Source of the DNA: Rhizomucor pusillus | Taxonomy: Eukaryota > Mucoromycota > Mucoromycetes > Mucorales > Lichtheimiaceae | Reading direction: 5' to 3' | DNA: 64,000 nucleotides | Assembly: GCA_900175165.2 (NCBI GenBank) | Contig: FWWN02000704.1 | Span: 331,864 to 395,863 of the forward strand | In this document: positions 22,839 through 34,507 of the stretch, piece after piece | How positions within the stretch are numbered: the first letter of the stretch is position 1 | Layout: the number at the start of each line of letters is the position of its first letter | The notes under the pieces: generated by a model | The model's input: only the letters and a program-made list of their open reading frames with translations | What the model was told of the DNA's origin: nothing | Databases searched by the model: none | Translations under genes and position numbers: made by a program

Positions 22839-24208
22839 ATGGTTGCGAGGCAGCAGGAAGCTTTTGTGCGCCACTACGTTACTCATTGTTGCAATCAAGA
22901 CGGCGAACCGTCGGATCCATCGGAACACATTGCTCAGAATCACGTAAACGATGTTTTGAATGACATTCGGGTAGCGTTCTCTCGGCATAAACATCCTTCT
23001 TTGGATAAGCGATTCCGTGCGAAATATGCAGATCCGCGACTTGACTCTGAGCACTTGGAGAATCAGACTTGGAAGGTCGAGAAAAATGGATTTGACAAAG
23101 CAGCAATGGTAGAATGGGTTGTATCAGCATGCCCCGTAAGTATTATCCTCTCCCTGGAAGGAAGAATTTGTTAAACCTTGGGCACGCAGGAAGATGTGCT
23201 GCGTGAAATCTGGCTGCAGTTAGTACCGCCTATACTTTTGATCCTGGATGACTATATGGTAGTATACAAGAGACGTGGAGTTTTCTTGATTCATTCGCTG
23301 GTGAGCAGAGTTGATGCCGATGTCATTACAAACACTGGTCTCGAGAAAGTGTTTTTTGAGGTATCTTATCAGTAGCATATCCCATTGCAGTATGTTCTTG
23401 ATCTCACTGTCGGCTTTAAGACATTGTTGAAATGCCTACTGTATGTGACGAATGAGGAGGACGTACCGCTTTTGGAAGAAGCCTATCCGTGTATAATGGA
23501 TCTTATTACAAAAACAAGGCTGCCTGACACAAAAGAAAGAGCGCAATTATTCCAAAAAGTGATGACTGACGCAGTTATCCGTGGATTGACCTATGCTGGT
23601 GATAAGCTTTCGCACGTTAAAGCGCTTCTGAGCCCGGTTGAACGTCTATATACAGAGCTCGGCTGCTTAGGTGTTCAATACCTAAATGTGGGTATGCCAT
23701 CTTAAATTCTTGATACGATTTCTATGCTCATATATCAGTCGGCAGAGAATTGTGCCTGCCTTGAGCGATGCATTGTGTCTAACACCACGAAGCAAGAGGA
23801 ATGCTGCTCATGTGCGCGAAGTCAATTACATAGCTGTAAAAGCCTTGATGACTGTGATCAAAACATGCTGGCCAAGGTAATACAGGTCTGAAATAAAATT
23901 TGTATCCAAAGATGCTGATCCACCATACATTGTGTAGAATTCCTTCTTATCGCGGCCGCATCTTGAAAGGTCTTGCTACTTGTTGGCTACAGTACTACAG
24001 CAATAAGAATATGGATCCAAAACATGATGCTGAAATGATTGGTTTACTGCAAGAAACATTCAAACTGCTGAAAGAAGCCAGCAGAGAGCATATCAAGGTA
24101 TGCTAAGGATAAAAGATGACGATTACGTGATGACTAATGTAGATTTAGCCTGATGTTGAAGCATTGCTGAATTACAACAGCGATATTTTCCTTCCTTTGG
24201 TCCATTGA
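22839..24208 (+). CDS. TTI2-like protein (TELO2-TTI1-TTI2 complex), probable
   Basis: A predicted all-helical protein of 371 residues. Exons are 22839-23135, 23190-23360, 23391-23687, 23746-23876, 23938-24097 and 24149-24208. Distinctive segments are EIWLQLVPPILLILDDYMVVYKRRG, FLIHSLVSRV, TNTGLEKVFFE, LTKTRLP-type helices, RIPSYRGRILKGLATCWL and LLNYNSDIFLPLVH. The pattern of W..LVPP.L.LLDDY..YK..G agrees with what I recall of fungal TTI2, a HEAT-like co-chaperone for PI3K-related kinases (ATM, ATR, TOR). No motif is strictly diagnostic, so the identity is a family-level judgement. The third intron needs a GTGGGT donor at 23688, the weakest junction. The start ATG at 22839 gives the longest frame. 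Confidence 0.68.
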
Positions 24209-24737
24209 AATCTGCAAATGCGATTAGAAACCATACATAGTACCTACGAAACATTTCATTGTATATATTTGAGCACAAATCATCTATCTCCTTTGATCAT
24301 CTGGATCTAGTGCGATCAATGTGTGATCAACGGTCAAGGCAGCGCAGGTGCAATCAGTGGTACAGTCGCAAACAAAACATTGCAGCATTTATTATCACGT
24401 TTGCATGATCAGATAAAGAAGATGAATTGGGCCACGCTACATAATATATATCAATGGGGCTCATGGTTTCTTCACGAACCTTCGAGAGTGGTGGCAGAAT
24501 CTAGACAAACCAAAACGGCAAAAAGAAAAGCCTGGTGCAGATTGTCGTACCAGGCGCAACATCGTTCCAGAAAGAAACCTTCGTAATGGTATATTCGCAG
24601 AATATGTTAAAACAAGGGAGGGTTCAGTTTTATACAACCGAGCGGGACGGGTAAGCAGGAAGGGAGAACAATAATAAATGAATATACAAAAAAAGCACAA
24701 GGTGATGGTATAATATGATACAGACGGGACGGAACAA
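24209..24737. other. Intergenic region between convergent genes
   Basis: Lies between the 3' ends of the TTI2-like and UPF0014 genes. An 80-codon open stretch on the plus strand (about 24323-24583, with QHLLSRLHDQIKKMNW) has protein-like composition, but I found no start, splice partner or known family for it. Confidence 0.35.
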
Positions 24738-26130
24738 CTAGTCCATCTCGATTTGCTCTTCTGTCCGCACCCGTTGCCACCGTCGATGACGCGTAGTTTT
24801 CGCAAGCGTCTTTGTATAATGTCTAACTTCTAATAGCTTCTGTTGCAAGAATGCTTGCGCTCGTATAACGAGTCTTCTAGATATCAGCGACCGTTGTTCA
24901 TGCACGCGATCGAATCGCAGGCAGTGGTGGCTATCAATAAGCACTGCAAACGAAGTCTGCAGTAAAAGGATATATAGTGGTTGGTGCGAGCTTATCCTAA
25001 ACAAATACCATATTTGTTACTTACCCCCACCGCCATGATGGCACCGAGTGTGCTGCTGGCAGCAATCATAAACATGATGGCTTGTTGATAGATGACAGCA
25101 TCCAGCATGGGCATTCCTGCCATGAGTTGACCAGTCATCATTCCTGGGATATTAATGAGGCCCATGACGCTCAGCTGGGTGATGATGGGTATCACGGATA
25201 CCCGGATCGCATCGATGGCCAGTGGCTTCGCGGCCTCGTACCGGGAAGCACCAAACGCTAGTCGTGCTTCCAAAATCGGAGCGTGTACGCTGTGATGGAA
25301 TTTAATTTTTTGAGTTCAGTGAGAAAGATCGGGGATCGCATGAAAATTGTTACGGGTGCATATATACATGCATGCAACTATATCAATAGCTTACCATATA
25401 TTGTCAAGGCACTGCTCGGTTGCCACGGCGATCGTTCCCATGGTGTTTCCGAGAAGCATGCCAATAATTGGTATGAATTTGGTGGGTGTCCAGAATGGCT
25501 TCTCCTGGAGTGCAAGTGCCGAGCCAAGGAAACCGATGAACACGTTGCTAACTAGCAATATGCAAAGCATCGACACGAACTAAACTTTCATTAGCAGATA
25601 TGTCAATTAACTCGGATATATGCGTATTATATTACCATTCCTTTGAACGTCTTCCGTGCTCGGTTGAACGTCGCTTCGTAAGCTCCGAGTAAGACAAGCG
25701 TAACTGCAGACCAGGGATCAGACGACAAAGCTTGTACTCACTTTTTGTGTGCCAGGCGATTACTTACAGCTCATAAGTATGACGACACCGGCGTTGTCTG
25801 ATGCGAGCACGTCGTCCAGTACGTATCCCTGGGGGGTGTATAGTGCCAAGTTAGATTCAAGCTGTTTGCTGTTGCGCCATTGTTTTGATCCTACCATCAT
25901 TGTTAATTGGATGACGCATCGAATACTCGCGGTAATTAACGATATTTCTAAACCCGTGCCCATGATGAAACTTATGGTTGCTGTTACAAGTGGGATGGTT
26001 GTTTAGTATATAATCGGTTGGACGTGCTGTGACGAGGAGAAAACGTACCGGCTAAAAGTACAAAGACGGATGCTTCGCCTACATGCCACCAGTCGAGTGG
26101 TGCTAAGCTATGGGCAGCATCATTCTCCAT
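24738..26130 (-). CDS. UPF0014 family membrane protein (FetB/YbbM, STAR2/ALS3 type transporter subunit)
   Basis: Polytopic membrane protein of 321 residues related to bacterial FetB/YbbM permeases and plant STAR2/ALS3, which act with ABC ATPases in metal tolerance. Exons are 26130-26049, 25980-25895, 25828-25768, 25703-25636, 25579-25395, 25289-25025 and 24956-24738, all in phase. Hallmarks are ISLITASIRCVIQLT, FIPIIGMLLGNTMG, the family signature EARLAFGASRYEAAK and VMGLINIPGMMTGQLMAG. The C-terminal helix TLGAIMAVG ends the membrane part. The last exon is a basic, hydrophilic tail ending in IEMD. No ATPase partner is encoded nearby. The substrate in fungi is unknown to me. Confidence 0.87.
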
Positions 26131-26685
26131 TTATAATCGATATAATACAACGCAGCAGTGGCGGAAGGGGGGAAGGAGAGAAGAAAAGAAAAAAGAAGAA
26201 GGGCTAATTGACGAAAAGGAAACAGGAAAACGAATATTCGCAAGATCTGATTCGGAACTGTGCCGTTTCGAACTTTTTTTTTACTTTGCGTGTGACAATC
26301 TTGCAAGCAGCTTCCAACCTCCGCTTCAAAGAGGGGAACTAGTCTGGATTAACAGCCACATGAATCACCAAAGTCATCTTCTGTGCGAAGGCGGTTCATT
26401 CCATCTTTGTTCATTTCTGACGGCAAAACTATCTCCCGGAGAGGTCAGATCTGATAAGCCTAAGTGTGCATTTTTGGTTTCTCCAGATTCGATCTCTTTA
26501 TGCGGTTTCAGATCTTTTCTTTATTGATATTTTACCTTTACAACCTTGCGATGATGCGTCGTGAATCAACAACAGGGTCACATAAAAAGTTATGGGTATT
26601 AAGGATGCAGGTCATCAATTAAGAGTAATTACGATTGTGAGTGCAAAAACTATAGATAATTTAAAACGACTATGATTTAGAAAGG
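26131..26685. other. Intergenic region with no supported gene
   Basis: Promoter side of the UPF0014 gene (minus) and 3' flank of the coiled-coil gene (minus). Contains a purine-rich run near 26165-26215. Nothing else is recognised. Confidence 0.45.
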
Positions 26686-27647
26686 TTACTCGACGACATT
26701 TTCAGCAGCAGTGAAGGATCTGATCCTTGCAACGAGTCCGTTAACTTCACCGCGACATTTTAGCACAGCTGCTTCGAAATCCTTCGTTTCTCCAGCTGAT
26801 CTATGTGCGTTTTCCAGCAACGGTCCAATTTCTGCCTGCATCTGCTGGGCAAACTGGTGAAGATTGTCTTGCATCTGTTTTTGTAACTGCCCTAATCGTA
26901 TCTCTAGTTCTCTTCGCGCTGCAGCTCTTTGCTTGATCTTGGTTTCGATCGACGTGGCAACGGATTTGCTATGTTCGGCCACGACGGCTACCATGGCCTT
27001 GACATTATCTAAATCCTGACGGAGACCCGCAACTTCACGCTCAAAACGTTGCTCTAAATCCTTGACCGATTGCCGAAAAACGATTTGTTGCCGTTTTGTT
27101 TGCTCTTTCTCTGCAACAGCCAGGTCTCGATCGCGTTCCAAAACTAGTTCCTTCTTTCGCAAGTCTTCCAATTTTTTGCGTGATGCAAGTGCTTCATCTT
27201 TTAATCGTTTGACTTGCGCTTCCATCCTCACCGACGTTTGCTTGGTCGAATCGAGGAGTTGCTGTTTAGATTCCAGCACCTGCATGAGACCCTGAATGTC
27301 GATCCTGTACTGCGAATTTAACTCGACATAAGTCTGCGCTTCTTGCTCTGAATGCGCTTTTGCTTGTCGCGCCGCTTCCAGCTACAAAGCATCTTGGTCA
27401 GATATACATAAATAGGGATATCATAAAGGGGAAGCACACCCAAGGGGCCGATTAAGAAAGACCGCCCTGGAAAAGTGTAGCTATACTGGGAAGCATTATT
27501 TTGATATATCTTTTTTACCTGTGACCGTGTCGAGATCACCTCCTTTTGAAGCGTTTCGAGCGTGTCCTGCAGCTGTTCGACGACCTTTGTTGATCGCGAG
27601 GAAGTTGAAGAAGACGGTTGTGGATGTACGGGAGGAGTAGAGAGCAT
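26686..27647 (-). CDS. Long coiled-coil protein, possibly She3-like mRNA-transport adaptor
   Basis: Two exons, 27647-27519 and 27381-26686, give 274 residues. After a Ser/Pro-rich start (MLSTPPVHPQ) almost the whole protein is heptad-rich and charged. Examples are QLEAARQAKAHSEQEAQTY, LMQVLESKQQLLDSTKQ and LRKKELVLERDRDLAVAE. Such a pattern indicates a long coiled coil. The segment YVELNSQYRIDIQGLMQVLESKQ resembles the fungal She3 family as I remember it; She3 links ASH1-type mRNAs to a myosin motor. Coiled coils are easy to mis-assign, so this is tentative. An upstream in-frame ATG at 27695 would add 16 residues. I chose the inner one because the outer leads directly into a GTACAG word. Confidence 0.68.
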
Positions 27648-28320
27648 GGAAGAGAGCAGCAGCGTGCTGTGTGTATTTTCCTGTACATAGAGCATTGCAA
27701 ATTAAATGACAAGAGGTTGACGAAACGATTGACAAGAGATTAACAGTAGTAAAGAAAGGAATGAGTGTAAAGAAAAAGAAGACTTGCTACTGCAACATAC
27801 TGGCGTGCTTTTCAGTAAGGGGAGTTCCTCCAGGAGCTCAATAAGGGAACATCAAGGGCCCGCTACCTTGCAAAAAGAGTTGTACGTTTCAACGAGGACA
27901 AACGGGGTTACGAAGTGAAGAAGTCTCAGATACACTATCTGGCCCTCTTTAGAGTGATATCTCTGTTACACGATTGTCAAGCATAAACAAATCACAGTGA
28001 GTTTTATGTTTGAGCCTTCGTTTGTGAAGAATACATGCACTTTACTCGACAGCTGAACTGTAGTGCTTCTAAACCACTCCTTGGTTGCAGCTACGGCGAC
28101 ATGCTACCTAAAGATAGCGGGGATATGGCCCTTGGACTGGTGATCGATCTAGTGAAAGCTGAGAATAATAATCGAGCTGCGTAGTAACTAGTATCAGCAG
28201 CTGCCGCGAATCACTTGGAAATTTTGCAATACTATCTTTAATGCACGCAAACAGACAGTGCTCCTTGGAGCATACGTTAATTCAAGTGTTTGATACATAA
28301 TGACTAAGGAAAAAGGTGGT
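27648..28320. other. Intergenic region with no supported gene
   Basis: Promoter of the coiled-coil gene and 3' flank of the F-box gene. No RNA gene, repeat or coding signal recognised. Confidence 0.45.
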
Positions 28321-30138
28321 TTATAGAGTCATAGCTTTTGATGCAGGACAACCGTTGAAATTAAGTTCCTTTACACTTGCACATTCAAGTCGTATGTATC
28401 CGTCGTTGCTGATTGCCTTTTTCCATTCATGCTTGCAGTAGGAGTCAAGCTTGCTTTCGTATCCATCCATCCAGTCTAGCTCCTGTGAACTTTGGTCTTG
28501 TTGATATGACTGCAATTTGGCACATTAATGGAATACTTGACGAAGATATGAGGAGGTTTAACATTTTTACGACCGAGCATTCGCTGATAGATACATTCTA
28601 TTCTTTTGTATGTTTGAAGCAGATGCAGCACGTTTGTTTCCTTGACATTTAGTTGAAGATCGGCGTCGTCCAGCAAAACGTTTACATTTTCGATATTACA
28701 TTCTGCCAGAGCGCAGTTTGGTAAAGATATGCTCATGCATAACTTGTCTGGCTCCAACGGAATTTGGCTATTGCAGATGGTCAAGCGCTGCATATTGGGA
28801 CAGCATCGAGACAAGGTTGAGAGTGCAGATCGGACGATTGTGCAAGAATGAATATTAAGCGCAGTCAGACGTTGCTGCTGCTGCTCGCTCGAGGTATCCA
28901 CGCCAGCATTAATGAAGCAAAATCGTACTGTAAGAAATTTGAGTTTTGGAAAGCTGCAAAGGATGCTAGAAATATCGATTTGACCTTGCTCTTCTGGGGT
29001 CCCACTGACTTGAAGGGTCTGCAGTTGTTGAAACCTCTGCATATTTTGCAATAGCTCTGCAAAGGTGCTCGCACCGCCATATGTGCATATCGTCAATGAT
29101 CTATGTGTGTACTTCGTCTTGCAAATTGAGCCACATAACTTGTAGATCATAATTTTCTATACCGTTTATGTGGAATGACTTAAACCTTCTTCCTGACATA
29201 TGCAGACGTCTTAGCGTCGATAGTAGGACATCTTGTTCTGTTGTAATGTATAACATAATTTGTGTCAAATTTGGTAGTCCATGCAGAAGTTCAAGCAATC
29301 GGTGTTGCTGCTGATTATCGTGTTCCGCATCACCATTCTTGAAGGAACAAATGTTGAAAAGCAAGCAGACGCTCTTAATCGATGCGAATGCATGTATCCA
29401 AAGCTGTATCCATCTCAAGTTTCTGACGTCGTTTCTGCAAATCCACAATTCCTGCATCCCCTCAAAACAGAAGTCCTCCTCCGGCCAACAGGAGCTGCTA
29501 TCAGCAAATATTGCACTTTCAAACCGAAGTCTTTTCAACCTTGGTAAATGGTGATGAAGTGCTTCGAGCCTATCTGGATGGACGACAACAGCTGCACCGG
29601 GATTGTAATGAAAAGCAAGATGTTCGAGATTTGGAACCACCCTGATGAGATCTTCCGATGCCAGGAAATTCTGTGCCAGAAGTCCCGCCATCTTTAACGT
29701 CGTAAGCTGTAACCCAATACGCTGCAGCAATGGCTCCGCTACTTTGGGTTCTGCTGCAAGTGTGGGCAATTCTTTCAAGTGTTTCCAGTTTGCAAACGTC
29801 TGTTTGAATGGGGCGCTCTAGAGGGCTCTTTCTTCAACCTCGAGCCTTTCGAGGTTGGGCAAGCGTCGTGACAGTTTGCTGAACTCCTTCCCCGTTGGTT
29901 TCCCGTAAACACGTCTAAGATCAAGGTATTTCACAAACGGTCCAACGCTGCCTGTTAAACGAAAGAATTTGCTGTATTCTTTGCTATTACGGATCTTTAT
30001 CTTGCTAAACACGAGAGGTCGAAATACAAGTCTCCATGCTTGACACACAACTTGGCACTGCTGATGGTCAGAAGTTGGTAGATACTCTGCGATACTGTCT
30101 AGAGCTTCAGGCGGCAGACAGTCTGCACTCGTGGTCAT
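28321..30138 (-). CDS. F-box/LRR protein, reading frame interrupted by one in-frame TAG
   Basis: Likely substrate adaptor of an SCF ubiquitin ligase. The N-terminus DCLPPEALDSIAEYLPTSD followed by VCQAWRLVFRPLVFSKI is an F-box. Leucine-rich repeat-like segments follow (RLPNLERLEVEER, NLEHLAFHYNP, LKRLRF, NMQRLTICNSQI). The frame is phase-consistent with exons 30138-29163 (donor GGTATAG), 29056-28563 and 28509-28321 (ending SKAMTL). One TAG at 29820-29818, codon 107, lies inside this frame, and the frame continues sensibly after it. A 39-bp GT-AG intron covering the stop is possible but would be the shortest in the window and has a weak donor. Otherwise this is a recently disabled gene, a readthrough case or a base error. 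Confidence 0.6.
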
Positions 30139-30324
30139 AGATCTGAGGATCCAGGAGTACAAGAAGAAAGGAAGGCAGAAAAATGAAAAAGTCACGAATC
30201 AAAAGAATCACAATTGCTGTGCCACACTTTTTTGGGGTATAGCATCATCGAGAAAGCGAAACAATTCAACAACGCAATCTCCTTATTTAGAGCACGCATA
30301 TATTTGCAGTAACAGCTGATGAAA

Positions 30325-31836
30325 CTACAAGAAGAAAGGCAGCGACTTTGCCAAATCCATAAATTTGGGTTTTCGCACCTTGCTGCCTGGTGCGTAGCGT
30401 GGAGGCTGGAATGGTTCTTGATACAGCTTTTTCTTTTCCTTTTGTTCTTGCTCCAGTTTTCGCTGCTGGATGAGGTTTTGAACACGTCGTGACTGGGAAA
30501 CATCATCCTTTCTGTCGTCTACAGGGCGTCTGAGACCGTTCAAAATATCTGTAAGCTTACTGATCTCTGCAACGTCGTTGATGCTCCTGGCATATTCGAG
30601 TTTGACGTGTAACTGTGCAATGTCCTTGTTCGTATAGTATTGTCCGCCTCGAGCAGCTCGCTTCTTTTCTATCATCTCGGTCACTTCCTTTTCGCTCAAA
30701 ACGTACGTCTTTGCGGATTGAATATCTTTGGCTTTTTCTTCTACATGCTGCACAGATGGTAGCGACGCGTTGTCGTATTCGCAAGTCTTGATCAAACGCT
30801 CGTATTCATGCTTTAATTTTTACAGATTAATGGCGTTTGTGCCGAACACTTGCAGCGCAACTTTCAATACCTGTGTAATCATAGTGTTGGATAGAATATC
30901 CATAGGGAATGCTCTCTCGGCTCCTCCGTGCTTTAGCATCAGCGCTTTGTCACACCAGTACTTTTCCGAAATCTGGTAGGATTTGTGATAGGGTACAACA
31001 TCTGTGATAGCTTGACTTAGCATGACTAATGAATATGCATTAAGCTAGATATCCTCCTCACCAAGAACTTCGCATGCTCTGTAAACATCCTTTCCGTCTT
31101 GATCTTTGCCGATGTATATTCTGACCATAGAGCCAATGACAGTGTTTTCAAAGTATGGGGTATACAGCCATTGCCCAATAAGGTCGCGCGGGAGCCAGAT
31201 GCTCTGAATCTCTTGGTAGGTTGGATTACGTTTTTTTTCTTTTCGTTCGGATGGTCTTTCGATATCACGAACATCCTCGTCTTCGCTGTACTCTTCCTCA
31301 CTCTCCTCCGTCGGACTGGCCACTTTGCGTCGCTTCTCAAAGGTGGGCTGCTCTGCCGATCGCTTGCTACGGCTTTTGCTCTTCTCCTCTCGTCGCTTCG
31401 TGAGTTCCGACAATGCTCTAGAGGTTGTGGAATCCTTTGTACGTGTTGATCCTGGAAAAAAACAAAAGTTGAGAACTCGAGATCTGTAATCGCTGTATAC
31501 ATGCGTTACTTACGTCGCGTGGTATCTTCTCGACGTCCTTCATTTAAAAGCTTTCGAACTTGGAGACGTTCGAGGTTGCGCTGTCTCTCTTCTGAACGCT
31601 CGCTCAAGATTCTCTCTCGTTCAACTTCGGGAAGAGCAAGAAGTCTAAGGACAAGGAAGAATAAGCTGACACTCGCGACAATGCCTCAGCTGTCATGTTT
31701 ACCTTTTCCTGTCTTCCTCATCCTTGTAGAGATCAGGGCCATATTCGTCAATAGCATCCTCGTCGTCCGAACGGCCGCCTTCTTGCTGCTTGTTGTCAAC
31801 AAGTTGCATAATAAGATCGTCAATGTCTTTGCTCAT
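30325..31836 (-). CDS. RTF1: RTF1, PAF1 complex subunit with Plus3 domain
   Basis: Transcription elongation factor needed for histone H2B ubiquitination and Pol II association of the PAF complex. Exons are 31836-31703, 31644-31514, 31451-31062, 31001-30871 and 30810-30325, giving 423 residues. The acidic N-terminus (MSKDIDDLIMQLVDNKQ) is followed by a charged Lys/Glu/Arg region and an acidic serine-rich stretch. The Plus3 domain spans IQSIWLPRDLIGQWLYTPYFENTVIGSMVRIYIG, then CEVLGDVVPYHKSYQI, KALMLKHGGAERAFPMDILSN and QHEYERLIKTCE. A long helical C-terminal region with RRVQNLIQQRKLEQEQKEKKK follows. The length is shorter than human RTF1 and typical for fungi. It lies in a run of minus-strand genes. 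Confidence 0.92.
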
Positions 31837-32024
31837 GGTGATTGTAGCTGTAGAGTGGAGTGAAACAGATGCGAAATCGACTGAGTCTCGATTGTCCTTG
31901 AATTTCAATTCACGAATGCTTGCAATGCTTGGCTACAGAATATTGGGTATCTTGTTAGCATTGGACATTAATACGCGGTAGTTGCATATGGATCTAGTGC
32001 TATAGACGTTTACAGCAGATAAAA

Positions 32025-32465
32025 TTACTGTTCTTGCTGGCAAGGTAGGTATAATTTATTCCAAGTAGTTTCTGTATCTCTGTCAAGAACCTCATCTCTA
32101 TAAATCCGCATATTGGTTTCAGTAGAAGGTTCCTCCACTTTATATGTTCATGCAAAAATATTTGGAATACTGCATTACATTGGATTATGCACGAATGTTT
32201 TTTCAAGCACTTCACGGGATCTTAATAGGCTTTCTGCGATTGCGTTTGTTTGTGATGATTATTTGTTTGGTTCCTCGCTATGTACAGATCTCGGACATGC
32301 AACCAAATTTGCAATAGTCAGCGTTAGGGACACGTACAGTGCTGTCATACCTAAATAGTCTAAGCTTTGCCGTAAAATATCTTGAAGCAATAAAACTTGA
32401 TGCATTGGATGCTTTCTCTTCAGTCCGTATCTCCACACTTGCTTGGCCCTACGCTTCCGATGCAT
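32025..32465 (-). CDS. Small unrecognised protein (three-exon model, 5' end uncertain)
   Basis: Three exons join in phase: 32465-32351 (donor GTATGA), 32233-32179 and 32097-32025. They give 80 residues, starting MHRKRRAKQVWRYGLKRKH, then LLLQDILRQSLDYLESLL and REVLEKTFVHNP, and ending in an acidic segment with YLPCQQEQ. The first part is strongly basic and the middle is amphipathic helix. The frame may extend further 5' through another exon: HFHEHE precedes the chosen Met, and a promising ATG lies near 32570. I recognise no family. The support is the consistent phasing of consensus introns and clean protein-like sequence on both sides. Confidence 0.42.
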
Positions 32466-33428
32466 CTCGTGCTCATGAAAATGGTTAAGTTGGGCCGAAT
32501 TAGGCACTTGGTTTTATCAGGCAGTCGCATCCGAGTACGATAGATAGTAACATCTTTTCTTCCTATTTCCATCGACCAGAAATGATTTATGTACTTGATA
32601 CACCCGTGAAGAGTCTTAAAAGGTCAATTCCATTTTGCCAGGATAATTTCTGTCATGGTTTTAATCACGAGTACAAAATGCATTGCTACTCTCGAAGGGT
32701 CAGTGCGTGTCTGAAGCTTGCTTGTATCACCATGCGCTGTTTCCACTGGGAAGAAAGGAAAGTTGACCTGCTCTTGTCGCCTAGGTTACTGGCTCGTCAA
32801 CGTCCACAATTCTTAGCGGCGCCGGGGCTCGCGATAATTGAGCCCGCCCCGGATTCGTGGCGCGAGGGGAATAATTTATGTTTGCGATACGTCACGTTCC
32901 ATATCTGGCATTGCGAACGGTAAAATGGCTCACGAACCGACTGTCTGTGTGTGTGTGTGTGCGATACCTCGTGCAACATTGCCCATTGAGTGGCACCGCA
33001 TGCATTTAGATGAATTAGCATTTAAGAGCATTGCAACAAGGCAGCAATTTGCATACTGTCATGCTTGATATAACTCGATATATAAAAGCAGCAGACAATA
33101 AATTGTACATACACGGTCCGTCAAACAAGAAAAATAGAAAGCACGAGTGTGTGTATTTTTTTTTTTGACGTAAATGCTGCAGCATCCCGTGTTTTCTTTT
33201 TCTTTCCCGAACATCCGCTTTCCCGGCTAACGAGTTTTTTGTTTGTGCGCGTTCTGAACTCTATTTCGCTTGGCTAGGCTTTCTCAGCCTCCTTCGGAGG
33301 AGGCAGCAACAACTCAGAATTACGCGAAGCCTAAACCCGGAAGCTGCTCCGTTGTTGCTATATAAAAGGACACGACGTGCTGACAACATTCTGTTCTTCG
33401 TTTTTCTTTCTCACTCTACTAATCAATC
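32466..33428. other. Intergenic region with short TG repeat and a core promoter
   Basis: A (TG)n tract of about 20 bp lies at 32942-32962. A small hairpin-like GCCTCC-TTCG-GAGG sits near 33288-33305. The 3' end holds the leader of the MIR-domain gene. An open stretch at 32582-32923 on the plus strand has no recognised family and no obvious start context. Confidence 0.4.
33360..33367 (+). promoter_or_regulatory. TATA box of the MIR-domain gene
   Basis: ATATAAAA lies 69 bp upstream of the start codon at 33429, followed by a C/T-rich stretch (TTTTTCTTTCTCACTC) typical of strong fungal promoters. It is the clearest TATA element among the genes here. Confidence 0.6.
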
Positions 33429-34321
33429 ATGAGTAAGTCTTGACTTTATTCTTACGGCACAAGACTTCTTACAGAAAATTTATTTTTCTGTAGGCTACGA
33501 ACGCCCCGAAGGTGATGTTGTCCGCTACGGGTATGTCTGTCACAACAAAGAATTGATAATCAAAAGGCATGCGCTAACAACGTTTGCAGCGATGCTATCG
33601 GCTTGCGTCACACCGCAACCGGCTTCTACCTCGCTTCGAACGAGGAAACTTATGAAAGCGGCAGCGGCCAGCAGAAAGTGAGTATTCCCTGGTTTCAACG
33701 AGCACATGCACGAGTTTATATTTAATTGACAAATAACTTTATTACTTCCCCTGAAGATTTACTGCGCAGGCTGGGATGAAGGTGTCTCCATGTGGGCTGT
33801 CTTGCCCGTCGAGGGTGCTGGCGACGAAGTCATCGGCAACGAAGTCGGCTTCGATGACCAATTCCGTCTCAAGCACCTGGGCACCGGTCGCCACTTGCAC
33901 TCTCATCCCGACATCGAAAGCCCTATCACCGCCCAGCAGGAGGTCTCCGGCTTTGGCGGCGATGATGAAACTGACGAGAACGATGTCTGGAAGCTTGAAA
34001 TGATCCCCGATCAGGAGGAAGAAGAGGGCGAAGATTATGTACGTTTTTATTCCAGCCAAAAAACCTGACAGCTTTTGCAAACTGATCATTTAACTTGATA
34101 TAGCTCTGGCACCTCGGCCGCTCTGTTGTCATCCGCCACGTCGCCACTGGCCAAACTCTGTAAGTCTCTTCTTTTAGTTAGAGGTAATAACTCTCCATCT
34201 GGTTACTGACTAACTGTAATATAGCCACAGCCACCCCATCCAGTTGACCGAGGATACCCACGAGGTCACTGCATTCGGTGAATTCGATGAAAATAGCACC
34301 TGGTCTGCCTCCTTTGAATAA
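33429..34321 (+). CDS. MIR-domain (beta-trefoil) protein, cytosolic
   Basis: A 187-residue protein with exons 33429-33432, 33494-33530, 33590-33677, 33757-34038, 34104-34159 and 34225-34321. The first coding exon is only 4 nt (ATG A), joining to give MSYERPEGDVVRYGD. Repeats of the MIR type are visible: DAIGLRHTATGFYLASN, FRLKHLGTGRHLHSHP and SVVIRHVATGQTLHSHP, each of the form LxHxxTGxxLxSH. MIR domains occur in SDF2 and in O-mannosyltransferases. Unlike those, this protein has no signal peptide or membrane segment, so it is probably cytosolic. An acidic linker (DQEEEEGEDY) splits the repeats. A TATA box and pyrimidine-rich leader suggest high expression. Function unknown. Confidence 0.85.
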
Positions 34322-34507
34322 ACCACATATCCCTACCCCCAAACCCAATCCCCCGAATTGATGTACATTGACTATCATCCGCGTCGCGTTTTTACAACAA
34401 GAACAACAAGGCACACACACATTATCTTTTTTTGTTGCTGAGATATAGTTGATGGTGGGGGAACTCTACAAGATATATAATACAAGACGGGGCGAGGTCG
34501 GCCACGT

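Noticed and set aside
24461..24805. 114-codon minus-strand frame near the end of the UPF0014 gene
   Set aside because: It overlaps the confirmed last exon in another frame and has no family support.
28476..29150. Frame changes in the F-box gene read as pseudogene frameshifts
   Set aside because: Both changes are removed by consensus GT-AG introns (29162-29057 and 28562-28510) that keep phase; only the TAG at 29818 stays unexplained.
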